A stretch of DNA of 64,000 bases from an uncultured Bacteroidia bacterium. Lineage in GTDB: Bacteria > Bacteroidota > Bacteroidia > J057 > CALAJH01. A model generated the notes under the pieces. It did not search any database. It saw only the letters and a program-made list of their open reading frames with translations, and was not told the origin of the DNA. The translations under genes were made by a program, and so were the position numbers. Of this stretch, positions 21,873-31,338 are shown one piece after another (position 1 is the stretch's first letter; every line of letters starts with the position of its first letter). The stretch covers positions 248,001-312,000 of the forward strand of contig CALAJH010000001.1 in assembly GCA_937922655.1 (NCBI GenBank), in the 5' to 3' direction.

Positions 21873-24071
21873 TTATCGCAGGTTTCGGAAGGCGTCGACG
21901 AGTTCGCGCGCTCCGGCAAAGTCGGCACGGACGAATGCGGCGGGCGAACCGTAGGGCGCTTCCACCACGTGTTTGCCTTCATGGAATCGTTGTCCCGTAA
22001 AAAGATGTATCCAAGCCGTTTGGGGCGGAAAAAGCGCCTCCACCTCTTGCGCCCCTTTTTTCAACACGGGCGCGACCATGACGTATTCGCCCAAAAGAAA
22101 CTGGGACGTCAAATGATGCGCCGCCGACCATTCGGGATAATGAAAATACAAGGGACGGACGGCGGGCCAACCGTTTTCCGCCGCCTCGTCGCACACCCGG
22201 CGCAAATAAGGCGCAAAAATTTTACGGATTTTGCCCATGCGTTCGGTGAAGGCGACGGTTTCGTCGTCGGTGTAAGGCTGGACGTTTTTTTCGGGTTTGA
22301 GTCCTTCGTGAGTGCGAAAAACGGGGGTGAAGACCGCCCATTCCGCCCAACGATAATACACCTCTTGGGTACGGCGGATGTTCAGGCCCAAAACATTGAC
22401 GTTGGTGTAACCGCCGACGTCGGCGTGGCACAGGGCGAATCCCGAAATTCCGGCGGAAAGCATGCCCGTGAGCGCCGAGGGCATGCCGTCGTGTTTTCCG
22501 AAGTCGGGGGTTTGGTCGCCCATCCAAAACAAGGGCGCGTATTTGGGCGAATGGGTAAAGCCCGAACGACAAAAAAACAGGGCTTCGGGCGCGGCTTCGC
22601 GATTGATTTTCGCCCATTCGACGGGATAACGATTGTGAACGCTCCAGCCTTCGCTTGCGTCGTGAAGCCGGGCGTCGAGCGGCAACCATTCGCCAAAATC
22701 CGCCATCCACCCCGAAAACCCCGTTTCCCACAAATTTTTTTGTATCGTTTCTTTTAAGAACGTTTGGGTTTTGGGATGAGTGAAGTCGTTGAGGAACGCG
22801 TTGAACCCGCCGGCTTTAAGTTTGTAGGCTTCGCCCTTCCAGTTTTTGACCAATCGCCCGTCGCGGATGGCGGCCTGCGCCATCGGCGTGTTTTCGGCCA
22901 AAAACGGATTGATATACCCGAGGACTTTAACGTTTTTTTCGTTCATGAGCCGACAAAACCCTTTGAGGTCGGGATAAAGCCGGGGGTCGGCTTCCCAATT
23001 CCAACGCAAACGGGCGCCGAATTGGGTGTCTTTTCTTCCGACCCAATCCTGAATCCAAAGGGCGGAAACGTTCGCGCCGGCCAAACGTTCGTAGAGGGCT
23101 TTAACGCGCTCGCCGCCGCCCTGAACCCCCAGCCATATTCCGAAAGCCCAATCGGGCAGCTTGGGGGGCCGGCCGACATGGGCGGTGTACTTTTGGGTTA
23201 AATCGGCGGGAGTGGGCGCGGTCCAAATTCTCAAAGTGAATTCGTGGTTCCAAACGTCGAGAACGGGTCGTTCGGGACGGCGAAGGTCGAAATACAAGGG
23301 TTCGGCACATTCGAGCAAAAGGCCGCGCTTGAACCCCGGACGGTCGGCTATCAGATAAGGAACGGCGGCATAGGTCGAAAATTCGTCGCCCGCAATCCCC
23401 AAAAGCCTTGTGAAAAAAGAAACGGGCTTGTCGCCCCGACCCACCCCCTGCTCTTCGGTAAAAATTCTGACGTTTTTTCCCGTGAGGTTAAAATGCGAGA
23501 ATTGCGCCCCGCCGCCGAAGTATTGTTCGTTTTTTTCGCCGTTCAGAGCCAAACGCAAACGGTTGTAGTGCTTGTCGTAAACGACGACCGTCAGCCGAAG
23601 GCCGCCATCCTCCGACGATTCAATTTCCAACGAAAGTTTGGCCTGACTTTTTTGCTTGTTTTTTCGCCCGGGATTGAAGGCAAAGCCCTCAAGCACAAGG
23701 CCGAAGTTCGTTTTACGAGCGGCGGTGATTTTCGATTTTTCAAGCTTGACCACGTCCCTGTGCTTAAATTTAAAAGAGGCGTACTTGCTTTTGACGATGG
23801 TCAAATCTTCGTATACGGCCAAAAAATCCCCCTCGCAAGGTAAAATTAAAGCGGGAAGGCTGTCGCCGGCGGCAAAAACGGCGAATTTTTCGCGGTCGTA
23901 TTCCACTTTTCCCCCGGCGGACAGAGAAAAGGCAAAGTCTTTGTTCAACGACAAGGGTTGTCCGACGGCGACGTTGAAAACGGAAAAAACGAAGCCCCAA
24001 GTAAACCACGCGGTAAATGGGACAAAGATTTTGCGCAAAAGTAACGTAATTTTTGGTAAGTCTTTGCGCAA
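21873..24071 (-). CDS. Exported glycoside hydrolase family 31, probable sulfoquinovosidase
   Basis: About 732 residues from TTG 24071. A signal peptide (hydrophobic segment about 15-37) precedes a beta-sandwich and a GH31 barrel. Numbering from 24071, the nucleophile is Asp458 (WMADFGEWLP) and the acid/base Asp519 (FWMGDQ). Residues that bind the sulfonate in E. coli YihQ are all present with matching spacing: Gln341 (QDW), Arg354 and Trp357 (FGARLRWNW) and Tyr555 (DVGGYTN). This predicts cleavage of sulfoquinovosides, the sulfolipid headgroup, rather than ordinary alpha-glucosides. No sulfoglycolysis genes are in view. The start is uncertain: no ATG or GTG fits, and a TACTTTTG promoter lies at 24043-24036 within this N-terminus. 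The M43 protease gene is 46 bases upstream. Confidence 0.85.
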   Translation of the reverse strand: MRKDLPKITLLLRKIFVPFTAWFTWGFVFSVFNVAVGQPLSLNKDFAFSLSAGGKVEYDREKFAVFAAGDSLPALILPCEGDFLAVYEDLTIVKSKYASFKFKHRDVVKLEKSKITAARKTNFGLVLEGFAFNPGRKNKQKSQAKLSLEIESSEDGGLRLTVVVYDKHYNRLRLALNGEKNEQYFGGGAQFSHFNLTGKNVRIFTEEQGVGRGDKPVSFFTRLLGIAGDEFSTYAAVPYLIADRPGFKRGLLLECAEPLYFDLRRPERPVLDVWNHEFTLRIWTAPTPADLTQKYTAHVGRPPKLPDWAFGIWLGVQGGGERVKALYERLAGANVSALWIQDWVGRKDTQFGARLRWNWEADPRLYPDLKGFCRLMNEKNVKVLGYINPFLAENTPMAQAAIRDGRLVKNWKGEAYKLKAGGFNAFLNDFTHPKTQTFLKETIQKNLWETGFSGWMADFGEWLPLDARLHDASEGWSVHNRYPVEWAKINREAAPEALFFCRSGFTHSPKYAPLFWMGDQTPDFGKHDGMPSALTGMLSAGISGFALCHADVGGYTNVNVLGLNIRRTQEVYYRWAEWAVFTPVFRTHEGLKPEKNVQPYTDDETVAFTERMGKIRKIFAPYLRRVCDEAAENGWPAVRPLYFHYPEWSAAHHLTSQFLLGEYVMVAPVLKKGAQEVEALFPPQTAWIHLFTGQRFHEGKHVVEAPYGSPAAFVRADFAGARELVDAFRNLR
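24036..24043 (-). promoter_or_regulatory. Possible -7 box TACTTTTG of the GH31 gene
   Basis: Exact match within the presumed N-terminus of GH31. If used, no ATG, GTG or TTG follows before the signal peptide core, only an ATC 6 bases downstream. Confidence 0.4.
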
Positions 24072-24117
24072 ATGAGCTAAAACGGGGGTTGGAACCAAGC
24101 GGACGGAACGATTCGGG

Positions 24118-25365
24118 CTAACGGACGACAACGATTTTTTGTTTGAATATTTGTCTGTTGTTTTGAACGAGGGCGGAATAAACGCCCGTCGTGGCGTCGA
24201 AAGCCACTTGTTGTGTGCCCGTGCCCGAATATTCGCCGAAAAACCGCCCCGTAACATCAAAAATACGCATTTTCCAATCGCCTTCGGCTTCAAGGGTAAA
24301 CGTGCCGTTGCATGGCCGGGGAAATAGACGGACGACGGCGTTCGGCGCGGCTTTGTTTGCTTTTTTGCCCGTCGCACAACCGGTGGAAACAAGGTTTTCG
24401 GGCGATACGAGTTTTTTTCGGTTGGGATAGATTTCAAAGACGTTGCGCATGCGAACGGCTTGGCCCGGCGTGAAACGGTGCATGCAAGCGTCGTTGCCAT
24501 AGTTCATGTAATTGTCGTTGGCGTCGGGGCCGTCGAACGGGTATTCGGCACAGGTGTTGGCGCTGTCGCCGACGTTACATCCAAAGGCTTCGAAAAGCGA
24601 CTGGGGCGTGTCGCAAATGTTGTCGCCGAATTCGAGACAGGTCGAAGGCAACGAACCCAAACATCCCCCCTGAAACGGATGAAAAAGTCCGAGGCTGTGG
24701 CCGATTTCGTGCGTAAGGGTTCGGCCCCGGTTGTAGGGGGGCGTGAGTATGCCCGTACGTCCGAAGTTGCGGTAGGAAATGACGACGCCGTCCAATCCCG
24801 CCGGGTCTTCGGGGTAACGCGCATAGCCCAAAATCCTGTTTTCTCCTTCGCCGCCGATGGATTTAACCACCCAAATATTAAGATAGCGTTCGGGGTCCCA
24901 GCGAATCAAGGCTTTGAGTGCGGCTTCGTCGGCTTGAACGTGTTCGGCCAACGGCGATTGGGTACGGGTAATGCCCGTGGTGGGGTTGCCGTCGGGGTCA
25001 AGTTTGGCCAAACAAAATTCTATTTTGGTATCGAACCCGCGTTCACCGGCCGTACCGGCTTTGGCGCGATAATCCTCGTTCAACACCTCGACTTGGCTTA
25101 GTATTTGATTTTCCGAAACGTTGTCCTGTCCGCCCGTGTGTATCACGTGAACGACAATAGGAACGGTGATGACGGGAACATCCTCGGCTTGGGTTTTGGC
25201 GGCTTGTTGGGCCAAACGCGCCCATGCACGGTTTTTGTCCACAAAACTAGGACTTTCCGTCAAACCTTTATGAATTTCGTCAAAAATACATCGCTTCACT
25301 TGCCCCCATACGACGCCTGCCGTTAGAAAGAGAATCGTTGCGACCCAAACACCCCCCCGTTTCAT
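24118..25365 (-). CDS. Secreted M43-family zinc metalloprotease with T9SS sorting domain
   Basis: 415 residues from ATG 25365, beginning with a signal peptide ending ...GVVWG. The extended zinc motif HEIGHSLGLFH places His219, Glu220, His223 and His229, and MNYGNDAC is the Met-turn. These define the pappalysin/cytophagalysin family M43B, extracellular endoproteases common in Bacteroidota. Six or more Cys in the catalytic domain (GGCLGSLPSTCLEFGDNICD) suggest disulfides. The last about 70 residues (VVRLFPRPCNGTFTLE...IFKQKIVVVR) form a T9SS type A sorting domain, with PRPC in place of the usual PNP. An upstream in-frame TTG is possible but less likely. It lies 46 bases before the GH31 gene and may be cotranscribed with it. 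Confidence 0.92.
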   Translation of the reverse strand: MKRGGVWVATILFLTAGVVWGQVKRCIFDEIHKGLTESPSFVDKNRAWARLAQQAAKTQAEDVPVITVPIVVHVIHTGGQDNVSENQILSQVEVLNEDYRAKAGTAGERGFDTKIEFCLAKLDPDGNPTTGITRTQSPLAEHVQADEAALKALIRWDPERYLNIWVVKSIGGEGENRILGYARYPEDPAGLDGVVISYRNFGRTGILTPPYNRGRTLTHEIGHSLGLFHPFQGGCLGSLPSTCLEFGDNICDTPQSLFEAFGCNVGDSANTCAEYPFDGPDANDNYMNYGNDACMHRFTPGQAVRMRNVFEIYPNRKKLVSPENLVSTGCATGKKANKAAPNAVVRLFPRPCNGTFTLEAEGDWKMRIFDVTGRFFGEYSGTGTQQVAFDATTGVYSALVQNNRQIFKQKIVVVR

Positions 25366-25540
25366 TATCCTTTTCAAGTTCGAAACGCAAAGCTAACAAA
25401 AATCGGAATTTGCAAAACCTCGGTCTTTGCAACGCGTTCGCGGGCAAGAGAACGTCGTTTTCTAAGCGTACCGGGTCTAAAAACAACCTTTTTTTACAAA
25501 TTGATAACAATGCGTAAATTCGGGGGCGCAAAGGGCGTCT

Positions 25541-25548
25541 TAATTTTG
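25541..25548 (+). promoter_or_regulatory. -7 box TAATTTTG of the first TonB receptor
   Basis: Exact match 19 bases before ATG 25568. Confidence 0.6.
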
Positions 25549-25567
25549 TGCCGATAAAACAAGGCCG

Positions 25568-28279
25568 ATGAGGGGAATACTTTTGCTAGGGATGTTGTGG
25601 CCGGCGTGGTGCGCGGCGCAAACGGTGGTAACGGGCCGGGTGGTGGACGAGTTCAACGTCGACGAACCGCTCGTAGGGGTAACCGTCCGCAACGAAAACA
25701 CGGGCGCCTTCACCGACCCCGACGGCTATTTTTTTCTGCGTTCGTCGGGCGGACGATTTGTTTTCACTTACGCGGGCTACGATTCTTTGGTGCGCGAAGT
25801 GAAAATCCCGGCGGGAAAAGACACCTTCGACCTCGGCACGTTTTCGCTCAAAACCGTGTCGTTAAAGGATGTGGAAATCGTCGCGGACGTGGCGCAAGTG
25901 CGTGAAACGCCCGTGGCCTTCAGCACCGTTTCGCTCATGCAGATACGCGAGGAATTGGGCGGACGCGACCTGCCGATGGTACTCAACACCACGCCGGGCG
26001 CCTATGCTACGGAGTCCGGCGGCGGCTACGGCGATTCGCGCATCAACATTCGCGGCTTCGATTCCCGGGTCGTCGGCACGCTTATCGACGGCGTTCCCGT
26101 AAACGACATGGAAAACGGACGCGTGTATTGGTCGAATTGGGCGGGGCTCGGACAGGTTACACAGTCTTTGCAGGTGCAACGCGGCCTTGGAGCATCCAAA
26201 TTGGCCATCAACGCCGTCGGTGGAACCATCAACATCATCACCAAAGGCATCACCGCCAAACGCGAACTTTTTTTTCGTCAAGAATACGCCTCGAATTCGC
26301 TTTTTACCACGATTTTGGGTTTCAACAGCGGACAACTCAAAGGCGGATGGGGCGTAACGGTTTTGGGGTCGAGGGTGATGGGCAAAATGTGGGTACGCGA
26401 AAGTTTTGTGGACGGCTGGGCGTATTTCGTCAAGGTGCAAAAGCTTTTGGGTAACCACATGCTGACCTTTTCGGCGAACGGCGCTCCCCAAAGCCACGGC
26501 CAACGGCCCAACAAACTTTTTCCCACCTATTACAGCCACGAATACGCCCGAAAAATCGGCGTTACCAACGAAAGCCTTTTTCTCATCCCCGAGCGAGGAC
26601 GCAATTACAACCAAAATTGGGGATACATCGAACGCGAGGGCGAACGCCGGCGCGTGCTTAACGAAGGAATCAACTTTTATCACAAACCGCAAATCAGTCT
26701 TTCCCACAACTGGAACCCCAACGCCCGCATCTATTGGAGCTCCGTCGCCTACGTTTCCATCGGCATGGGCGGCGGAACGGGTCTGTCCCCATCGTTTACC
26801 ATTTCCGCCGACACCACGGCCGAAGGACAAGTGGACTTCCAACGCTTTTACAACAACAACCGCAACAACCCCTTCGGCATAGACCCGCTCTTTTCGCAAA
26901 CCGAGCGCAAGTCGTCGAAATTTTTGCAGGTCGCCCGCAACGAACATTTTTGGTACGGCGTGTTAAGTACGTTTCGTTATCAATTGACGCAGCGTTTGGC
27001 GCTGACGGGCGGGGTGGACGCACGCAGTTTCCGCTCCAATCGTTATCGGTCGCCGTATGATTTGTTGGGCGGCGACTACGTAGTCGATTTTGCCAACGCC
27101 AACGCTTCGACTTACGAAATGCGGCGCGTCGGCGACAAAATCGGCTACCACGTTTCGGGACGCATTCATTGGGGCGGGCTGTTCTTGCAAGGCGAATACA
27201 AAGGCGAACGCTTTACGGTCTTTGCCGCCGTTACGACTTCGGTTTCCGCTTATCGGCAAGTCAATTATTTCCGCAAACGGGATTTGGTCTTGTCCGATAC
27301 GACGATACGCGCGGCGGTGGGTTATGGAGACACGCTTGTACGCAACGGACGGCAATATACCGTCAATTCCCCTGAAGCCCGCCCCAATACCACCGACCTC
27401 AAAACCTTTCCGGGCTTTACGGCCAAAGGCGGCGCCAACTACAACATCGACGAACGCTTCAACGTCTACGCCAACATCGGCCATTATACCATGGCCCCGC
27501 GCTTCAACAACGTTTTTCGTTTCGACAATTCGCTTTTTCCCTTCATCAAAAATCAAAAAATTTACTCGGGCGAAATCGGCGCCGGCTACCGCGACAAACA
27601 CGGCTCGGTCAATCTCAACGGTTATTACACGTATTGGCAAAACCGTCCCCCCGACGGGGTGGTTCGCGGTCCCGACCCCGACCTCAATTACAACATGGTC
27701 GTGGACGCGGCCCACGCCGGCTTTGAACTCGACGGCAAATACCGTCCGCTCAAATGGCTCCAACTCGAAGCCTTGTTTTCATGGGGTGAATGGACCTACG
27801 TTTCCGAAGGCTGGGCCTACGGCGAAAACCGCATGACCGGCGCCGTCGAAGACTCCTTTCGTTACGCCGCCAAAGGCGTGCGCGTCGGCGACGCCGCTCA
27901 AACCCAAATCGGATTTTCCCCACGATTCGAACCCTTCAAACGCTTTTACGTCAAACCCCGTTGGACGTTTTTCGGAAGACATTGGGCCGATTTCGACCCT
28001 TACATTCTCCAAGAATTTCGTTATCCCGACGGCCGCGTAACCGACAACCGCAACCGACAGTCTTGGCGCATCCCCGACTATCACCTCGTCGAACTGCATT
28101 TGGGCTATGCGTTCACGGCGTGGAAACTGCGTTTCAACGTTACGGGAAGCGTTCTCAACCTGCTTGATACTTACTATATTACCGACGCTCAAAACGGCTC
28201 GTCTTTCGACGCCAATACCGCCACCGTCTTTATGGGGCAAGGCATTCGCTTCAACGCCGCTCTTACGGTTACGTATTGA
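25568..28279 (+). CDS. TonB-dependent outer-membrane receptor with CarboxypepD_reg-like domain
   Basis: A 903-residue protein. A signal peptide (ending WCAAQ) is followed by a carboxypeptidase-regulatory-like beta domain (about 20-105: VTGRVVDEFNVDEPLVGVTV, then TDPDGYFFL), a plug (about 110-225: INIRGFDSRVVGTLIDGVPVND, then NAVGGTINIITKG), and a long beta-barrel ending in an aromatic strand RFNAALTVTY. It imports a large substrate across the outer membrane using TonB energy. No SusD partner is adjacent, so a glycan-specific Sus-type pair is not supported and siderophore or other ligands are possible. A TAATTTTG promoter box lies 19 bases before the ATG. Confidence 0.93.
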   Translation: MRGILLLGMLWPAWCAAQTVVTGRVVDEFNVDEPLVGVTVRNENTGAFTDPDGYFFLRSSGGRFVFTYAGYDSLVREVKIPAGKDTFDLGTFSLKTVSLKDVEIVADVAQVRETPVAFSTVSLMQIREELGGRDLPMVLNTTPGAYATESGGGYGDSRINIRGFDSRVVGTLIDGVPVNDMENGRVYWSNWAGLGQVTQSLQVQRGLGASKLAINAVGGTINIITKGITAKRELFFRQEYASNSLFTTILGFNSGQLKGGWGVTVLGSRVMGKMWVRESFVDGWAYFVKVQKLLGNHMLTFSANGAPQSHGQRPNKLFPTYYSHEYARKIGVTNESLFLIPERGRNYNQNWGYIEREGERRRVLNEGINFYHKPQISLSHNWNPNARIYWSSVAYVSIGMGGGTGLSPSFTISADTTAEGQVDFQRFYNNNRNNPFGIDPLFSQTERKSSKFLQVARNEHFWYGVLSTFRYQLTQRLALTGGVDARSFRSNRYRSPYDLLGGDYVVDFANANASTYEMRRVGDKIGYHVSGRIHWGGLFLQGEYKGERFTVFAAVTTSVSAYRQVNYFRKRDLVLSDTTIRAAVGYGDTLVRNGRQYTVNSPEARPNTTDLKTFPGFTAKGGANYNIDERFNVYANIGHYTMAPRFNNVFRFDNSLFPFIKNQKIYSGEIGAGYRDKHGSVNLNGYYTYWQNRPPDGVVRGPDPDLNYNMVVDAAHAGFELDGKYRPLKWLQLEALFSWGEWTYVSEGWAYGENRMTGAVEDSFRYAAKGVRVGDAAQTQIGFSPRFEPFKRFYVKPRWTFFGRHWADFDPYILQEFRYPDGRVTDNRNRQSWRIPDYHLVELHLGYAFTAWKLRFNVTGSVLNLLDTYYITDAQNGSSFDANTATVFMGQGIRFNAALTVTY

Positions 28280-28334
28280 CAACAATCGTGAATAAACAGG
28301 CCCCTTTTATTTACGAAGAAAGCCAAGCGCGTTT

Positions 28335-30860
28335 CTAAAACATTTCGGTTTGACCGTTGGTGTTTTCGACGGCGACGATGTTTTTTTCGTCGTCGAGGGG
28401 TAAGCCTTGAACGTCGTCGTCGTTTTCGGCGAGTTTGGTGAGTCCGGCGATGGCGTCGTTTTCGCGCAAGCGTATCAGACGAACGCCTTGCGTGTTGCGG
28501 CTGGTTTGCGGAACGTCCTTCATGGAAAAGCGAATGGCCACGCCTTCGCGGGTCATAATCATGAGTCCGTCGGTGTCGCCGACTTCGGCGATGCCCGCCA
28601 ACATGCCGGTTTTTTCGGTGATGTTCATGGTTTTGACGCCCTTGACGCCCCTTGCGGTAAGCCGGTAATCCTCGACCATGCTCCGTTTGCCGAAACCGTT
28701 TTCGGAAAGCACCAAGACTTGGGCGTTGGGACTGCGGACGATAATCATTCCAACGACGACGTCGTTTTTGTTTTCATCGAGTTTCACCCCTCTGACTCCC
28801 GTAGCGGTGCGACCCATGTCGCGAATTTCCGTGGCTTCGAAGCGTACGGCGTAACCGGAGCGCGTAGCCAACATAACCTGACAAGAATCGTCGACGAGGG
28901 CGGCGCTTAAAAGCGAGTCGCCTTCGGAGATATTGATGGCATTAACGCCCGTACTGCGCGGGTTGCTGTATTCGGAAAGCAGGGTTTTTTTGACGGTGCC
29001 GTTTTGAGTACACATCAACACCGAATGACTTGCGCAATATTCGGGGTCGCTGAGCTTGGGAACGTTCAAAACGGCTTTAATTTTGTCGTCGCCGGAGATT
29101 TGAATAAGGTTTTGGATGGCGCGGCCTTTTTGGGAGCGCGTGCCTTCGGGTATTTCGTAAGTTTTAAGCCAATAACAACGCCCTTTTTCGGTAAAGAACA
29201 GCATATAATGGTGGGTGTTGGCGATAAACAGATGTTCGACGAAGTCTTCTTCTTTGGTGGCGACGCCTTTGGCCCCGACCCCGCCCCGTGCCTGCCGACG
29301 ATAGTCTTTGAGCGGCGTGCGCTTGATGTAACCCGAATGGGTAATGGTCACGACGACGTCCTCTTCGGCGATGATGTCCTCGATGCGGAAGTCTTCGGCC
29401 GAATAAACGATTTGCGTGCGGCGTTCGTCGCCGTATTTTTTGTTGATTTCGGCCAATTCGTCCTTGATGATTTGCATTCTCAGGGGTTCTTCGGCCAAAA
29501 CGCGACGCAGATATTCGATTTTTTCCAACACTTCCTTATACTCGTTGCGAATTTTGTCGCGTTCGAGGTTGGTCAGGCGTTGGAGGCGCATATCGAGAAT
29601 GGCCTTGGCTTGGATTTCGGAAAGTCCGAAATTTTGCATCAGACCGTTTCTGGCGGTTTCGGCGTTGCTTGAGGCGCGGATGAGGGCGATGACTTCGTCC
29701 AAATGGTCGAGAGCGACAATCAAACCTTCGAGAATGTGGGCCCGTTGGAGGGCTTGGTCGAGGTCGAACTGCGCTCTGCGTATCACCACCTCGTGGCGGT
29801 GGTCGACAAAATGGCGAATGAGGTCTTTGAGGTTGAGCAGTGCGGGCCGGCCCGCAACAAGGGCGACGTTATTGACGCTAAAACTCGTTTGCAGGTTCGT
29901 CATTTTAAAGAGGGAATTTAAAACGACGTTGGCTTGGGCGTCTTTTTTGAGTTCGATCACCAAACGCAGGCCGTCGCGGTCGGATTCGTCGCGCACCTCC
30001 GAAATGCCTTCGATTTTTTTGTCTACGGCCAACTCGTGGATTTTTTCGTGCAAGACGGCCTTATTGACCATGTACGGCAATTCGGAAACGATGATGCGCT
30101 CGCGTCCGGAGCGGGCATGGGTTTCGATGCGTGCCAAAGCCCGCACCACCACCTTTCCACGACCCGTGCGGAAGGCTTCGCGAACGCCCTCCATGCCGTA
30201 AATGACCCCGCCCGTGGGAAAATCCGGCGCCTTGACGTACTTCATCAGTTCGTCTACGCCGATGTCTTTGTTGTCGATGTAGGCGATGATTCCTTCGATG
30301 ACCTCCCTAAGGTTGTGCGGGGCCATGTTGGTGGCCATACCGACGGCGATGCCCGCCGCACCGTTGATAAGCAGGTTGGGGACTTTGGCGGGCAGTACGG
30401 TGGGTTCGGTCAGCGAGTCGTCAAAGTTCGGTCGAAAATCGACGGTGTTTTTTTCAAGGTCTTCGAGCAGTTCTTCGGCAATGGCGCGTAACCGGGCTTC
30501 GGTGTAACGCATGGCCGCCGGACTGTCGCCGTCGATGGAGCCGAAGTTGCCTTGGCCGTCCACGAGAGGGTAGCGCAACGACCAAGGTTGGGCCATACGC
30601 ACCATGGTGTCGTAGACGGCGCTGTCGCCGTGGGGGTGGTATTTGCCCAAGACTTCGCCAACGATACGCGCCGACTTTTTGTACGGGCGGTTGGAGGCCA
30701 AGCCCAATTCGCTCATGCCGTAGAGCACGCGTCGATGGACGGGTTTGAGGCCGTCGCGAACGTCGGGCAAAGCACGCGATACAATGACGGACATCGAGTA
30801 GTCGATGTACGCGGTGCGCATTTCCTCCTCGATGTCGCGGATAATGATTCTGTCGCTCAC
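28335..30860 (-). CDS. gyrA: DNA gyrase subunit A
   Basis: An 841-residue type IIA topoisomerase subunit that cuts and rejoins DNA to introduce negative supercoils with GyrB. The N-terminus [25 protein letters not shown] is typical. The catalytic Tyr119 lies in [10 protein letters not shown]. The quinolone-resistance region [13 protein letters not shown] carries Ser80 and Asp84, the susceptible-type residues. The C-terminal half holds the six-bladed beta-pinwheel with the GyrA box QKGRAIQ. It ends in an acidic, flexible tail ([17 protein letters not shown]). A TAATTTTG box lies 19 bases upstream of the ATG. Confidence 0.98.
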   Translation of the reverse strand: MSDRIIIRDIEEEMRTAYIDYSMSVIVSRALPDVRDGLKPVHRRVLYGMSELGLASNRPYKKSARIVGEVLGKYHPHGDSAVYDTMVRMAQPWSLRYPLVDGQGNFGSIDGDSPAAMRYTEARLRAIAEELLEDLEKNTVDFRPNFDDSLTEPTVLPAKVPNLLINGAAGIAVGMATNMAPHNLREVIEGIIAYIDNKDIGVDELMKYVKAPDFPTGGVIYGMEGVREAFRTGRGKVVVRALARIETHARSGRERIIVSELPYMVNKAVLHEKIHELAVDKKIEGISEVRDESDRDGLRLVIELKKDAQANVVLNSLFKMTNLQTSFSVNNVALVAGRPALLNLKDLIRHFVDHRHEVVIRRAQFDLDQALQRAHILEGLIVALDHLDEVIALIRASSNAETARNGLMQNFGLSEIQAKAILDMRLQRLTNLERDKIRNEYKEVLEKIEYLRRVLAEEPLRMQIIKDELAEINKKYGDERRTQIVYSAEDFRIEDIIAEEDVVVTITHSGYIKRTPLKDYRRQARGGVGAKGVATKEEDFVEHLFIANTHHYMLFFTEKGRCYWLKTYEIPEGTRSQKGRAIQNLIQISGDDKIKAVLNVPKLSDPEYCASHSVLMCTQNGTVKKTLLSEYSNPRSTGVNAINISEGDSLLSAALVDDSCQVMLATRSGYAVRFEATEIRDMGRTATGVRGVKLDENKNDVVVGMIIVRSPNAQVLVLSENGFGKRSMVEDYRLTARGVKGVKTMNITEKTGMLAGIAEVGDTDGLMIMTREGVAIRFSMKDVPQTSRNTQGVRLIRLRENDAIAGLTKLAENDDDVQGLPLDDEKNIVAVENTNGQTEMF

Positions 30861-30879
30861 AAAATTTGGGTACGATATG

Positions 30880-30887
30880 CAAAATTA
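30880..30887 (-). promoter_or_regulatory. -7 box TAATTTTG of gyrA
   Basis: Exact match 19 bases before the gyrA ATG. Confidence 0.6.
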
Positions 30888-30930
30888 ACAAAAAAACGAC
30901 CGGACGGCAAACCCGCCGGCCGTATGACGG

Positions 30931-31338
30931 TTATTTGCCGCCCATGTACGGGAATTTGGAGAAATCGATTTTACCCGTTTCGTCGCTGACGTATCGAGCC
31001 ACCAAATAGTCTTTGTACTCTCCTTCAACGACGGGGTTTTCTGCATTGACGGCGTCCAAGGTGTGGTGGGGACAGTCGAAAAACAAGACGGTGGTTTTCC
31101 CTCCGGGCTCGTAGGGTTTTTCTTTGGCCGCTTGGTTGAGCTGCTCCCAACAAGGCGCGTCGCGGTCGAAGTTTTCCACAAAAACCGAATATGCGCGAAT
31201 CTTTGCGCTGTCGCCGGCCACGGCTTCGGCTCTTTGTTCAAATTTGAGCGAAGAGCAGTCCGTTGCGGATTGTTTGGTGGTGTTTTTACCTCCGCAAGCG
31301 GCCAGTACCGTTGCCGAAATCAATACAAAAAATCTCAT
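30931..31338 (-). CDS. Small predicted lipoprotein coupled to metF
   Basis: A 135-residue protein beginning MRFFVLISATVLAACGGK, a lipoprotein signal with Cys15. The mature part has three more Cys (DCSSLKF, APCWEQL, FFDCPHH) and the segment KTTVLFFDCPHHTLDAV. I do not recognise the family. Its ATG overlaps the TGA of metF as ATGA, so translation is coupled and the two genes share a transcript. Function is unknown, and the conserved Cys and His suggest disulfides or metal binding without proving either. Confidence 0.72.
   Translation of the reverse strand: MRFFVLISATVLAACGGKNTTKQSATDCSSLKFEQRAEAVAGDSAKIRAYSVFVENFDRDAPCWEQLNQAAKEKPYEPGGKTTVLFFDCPHHTLDAVNAENPVVEGEYKDYLVARYVSDETGKIDFSKFPYMGGK

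Noticed and set aside
30500-30700. Possible quinolone-resistance changes in GyrA
   Set aside because: Ser80 and Asp84 are the susceptible-type residues, and nothing unusual is seen.
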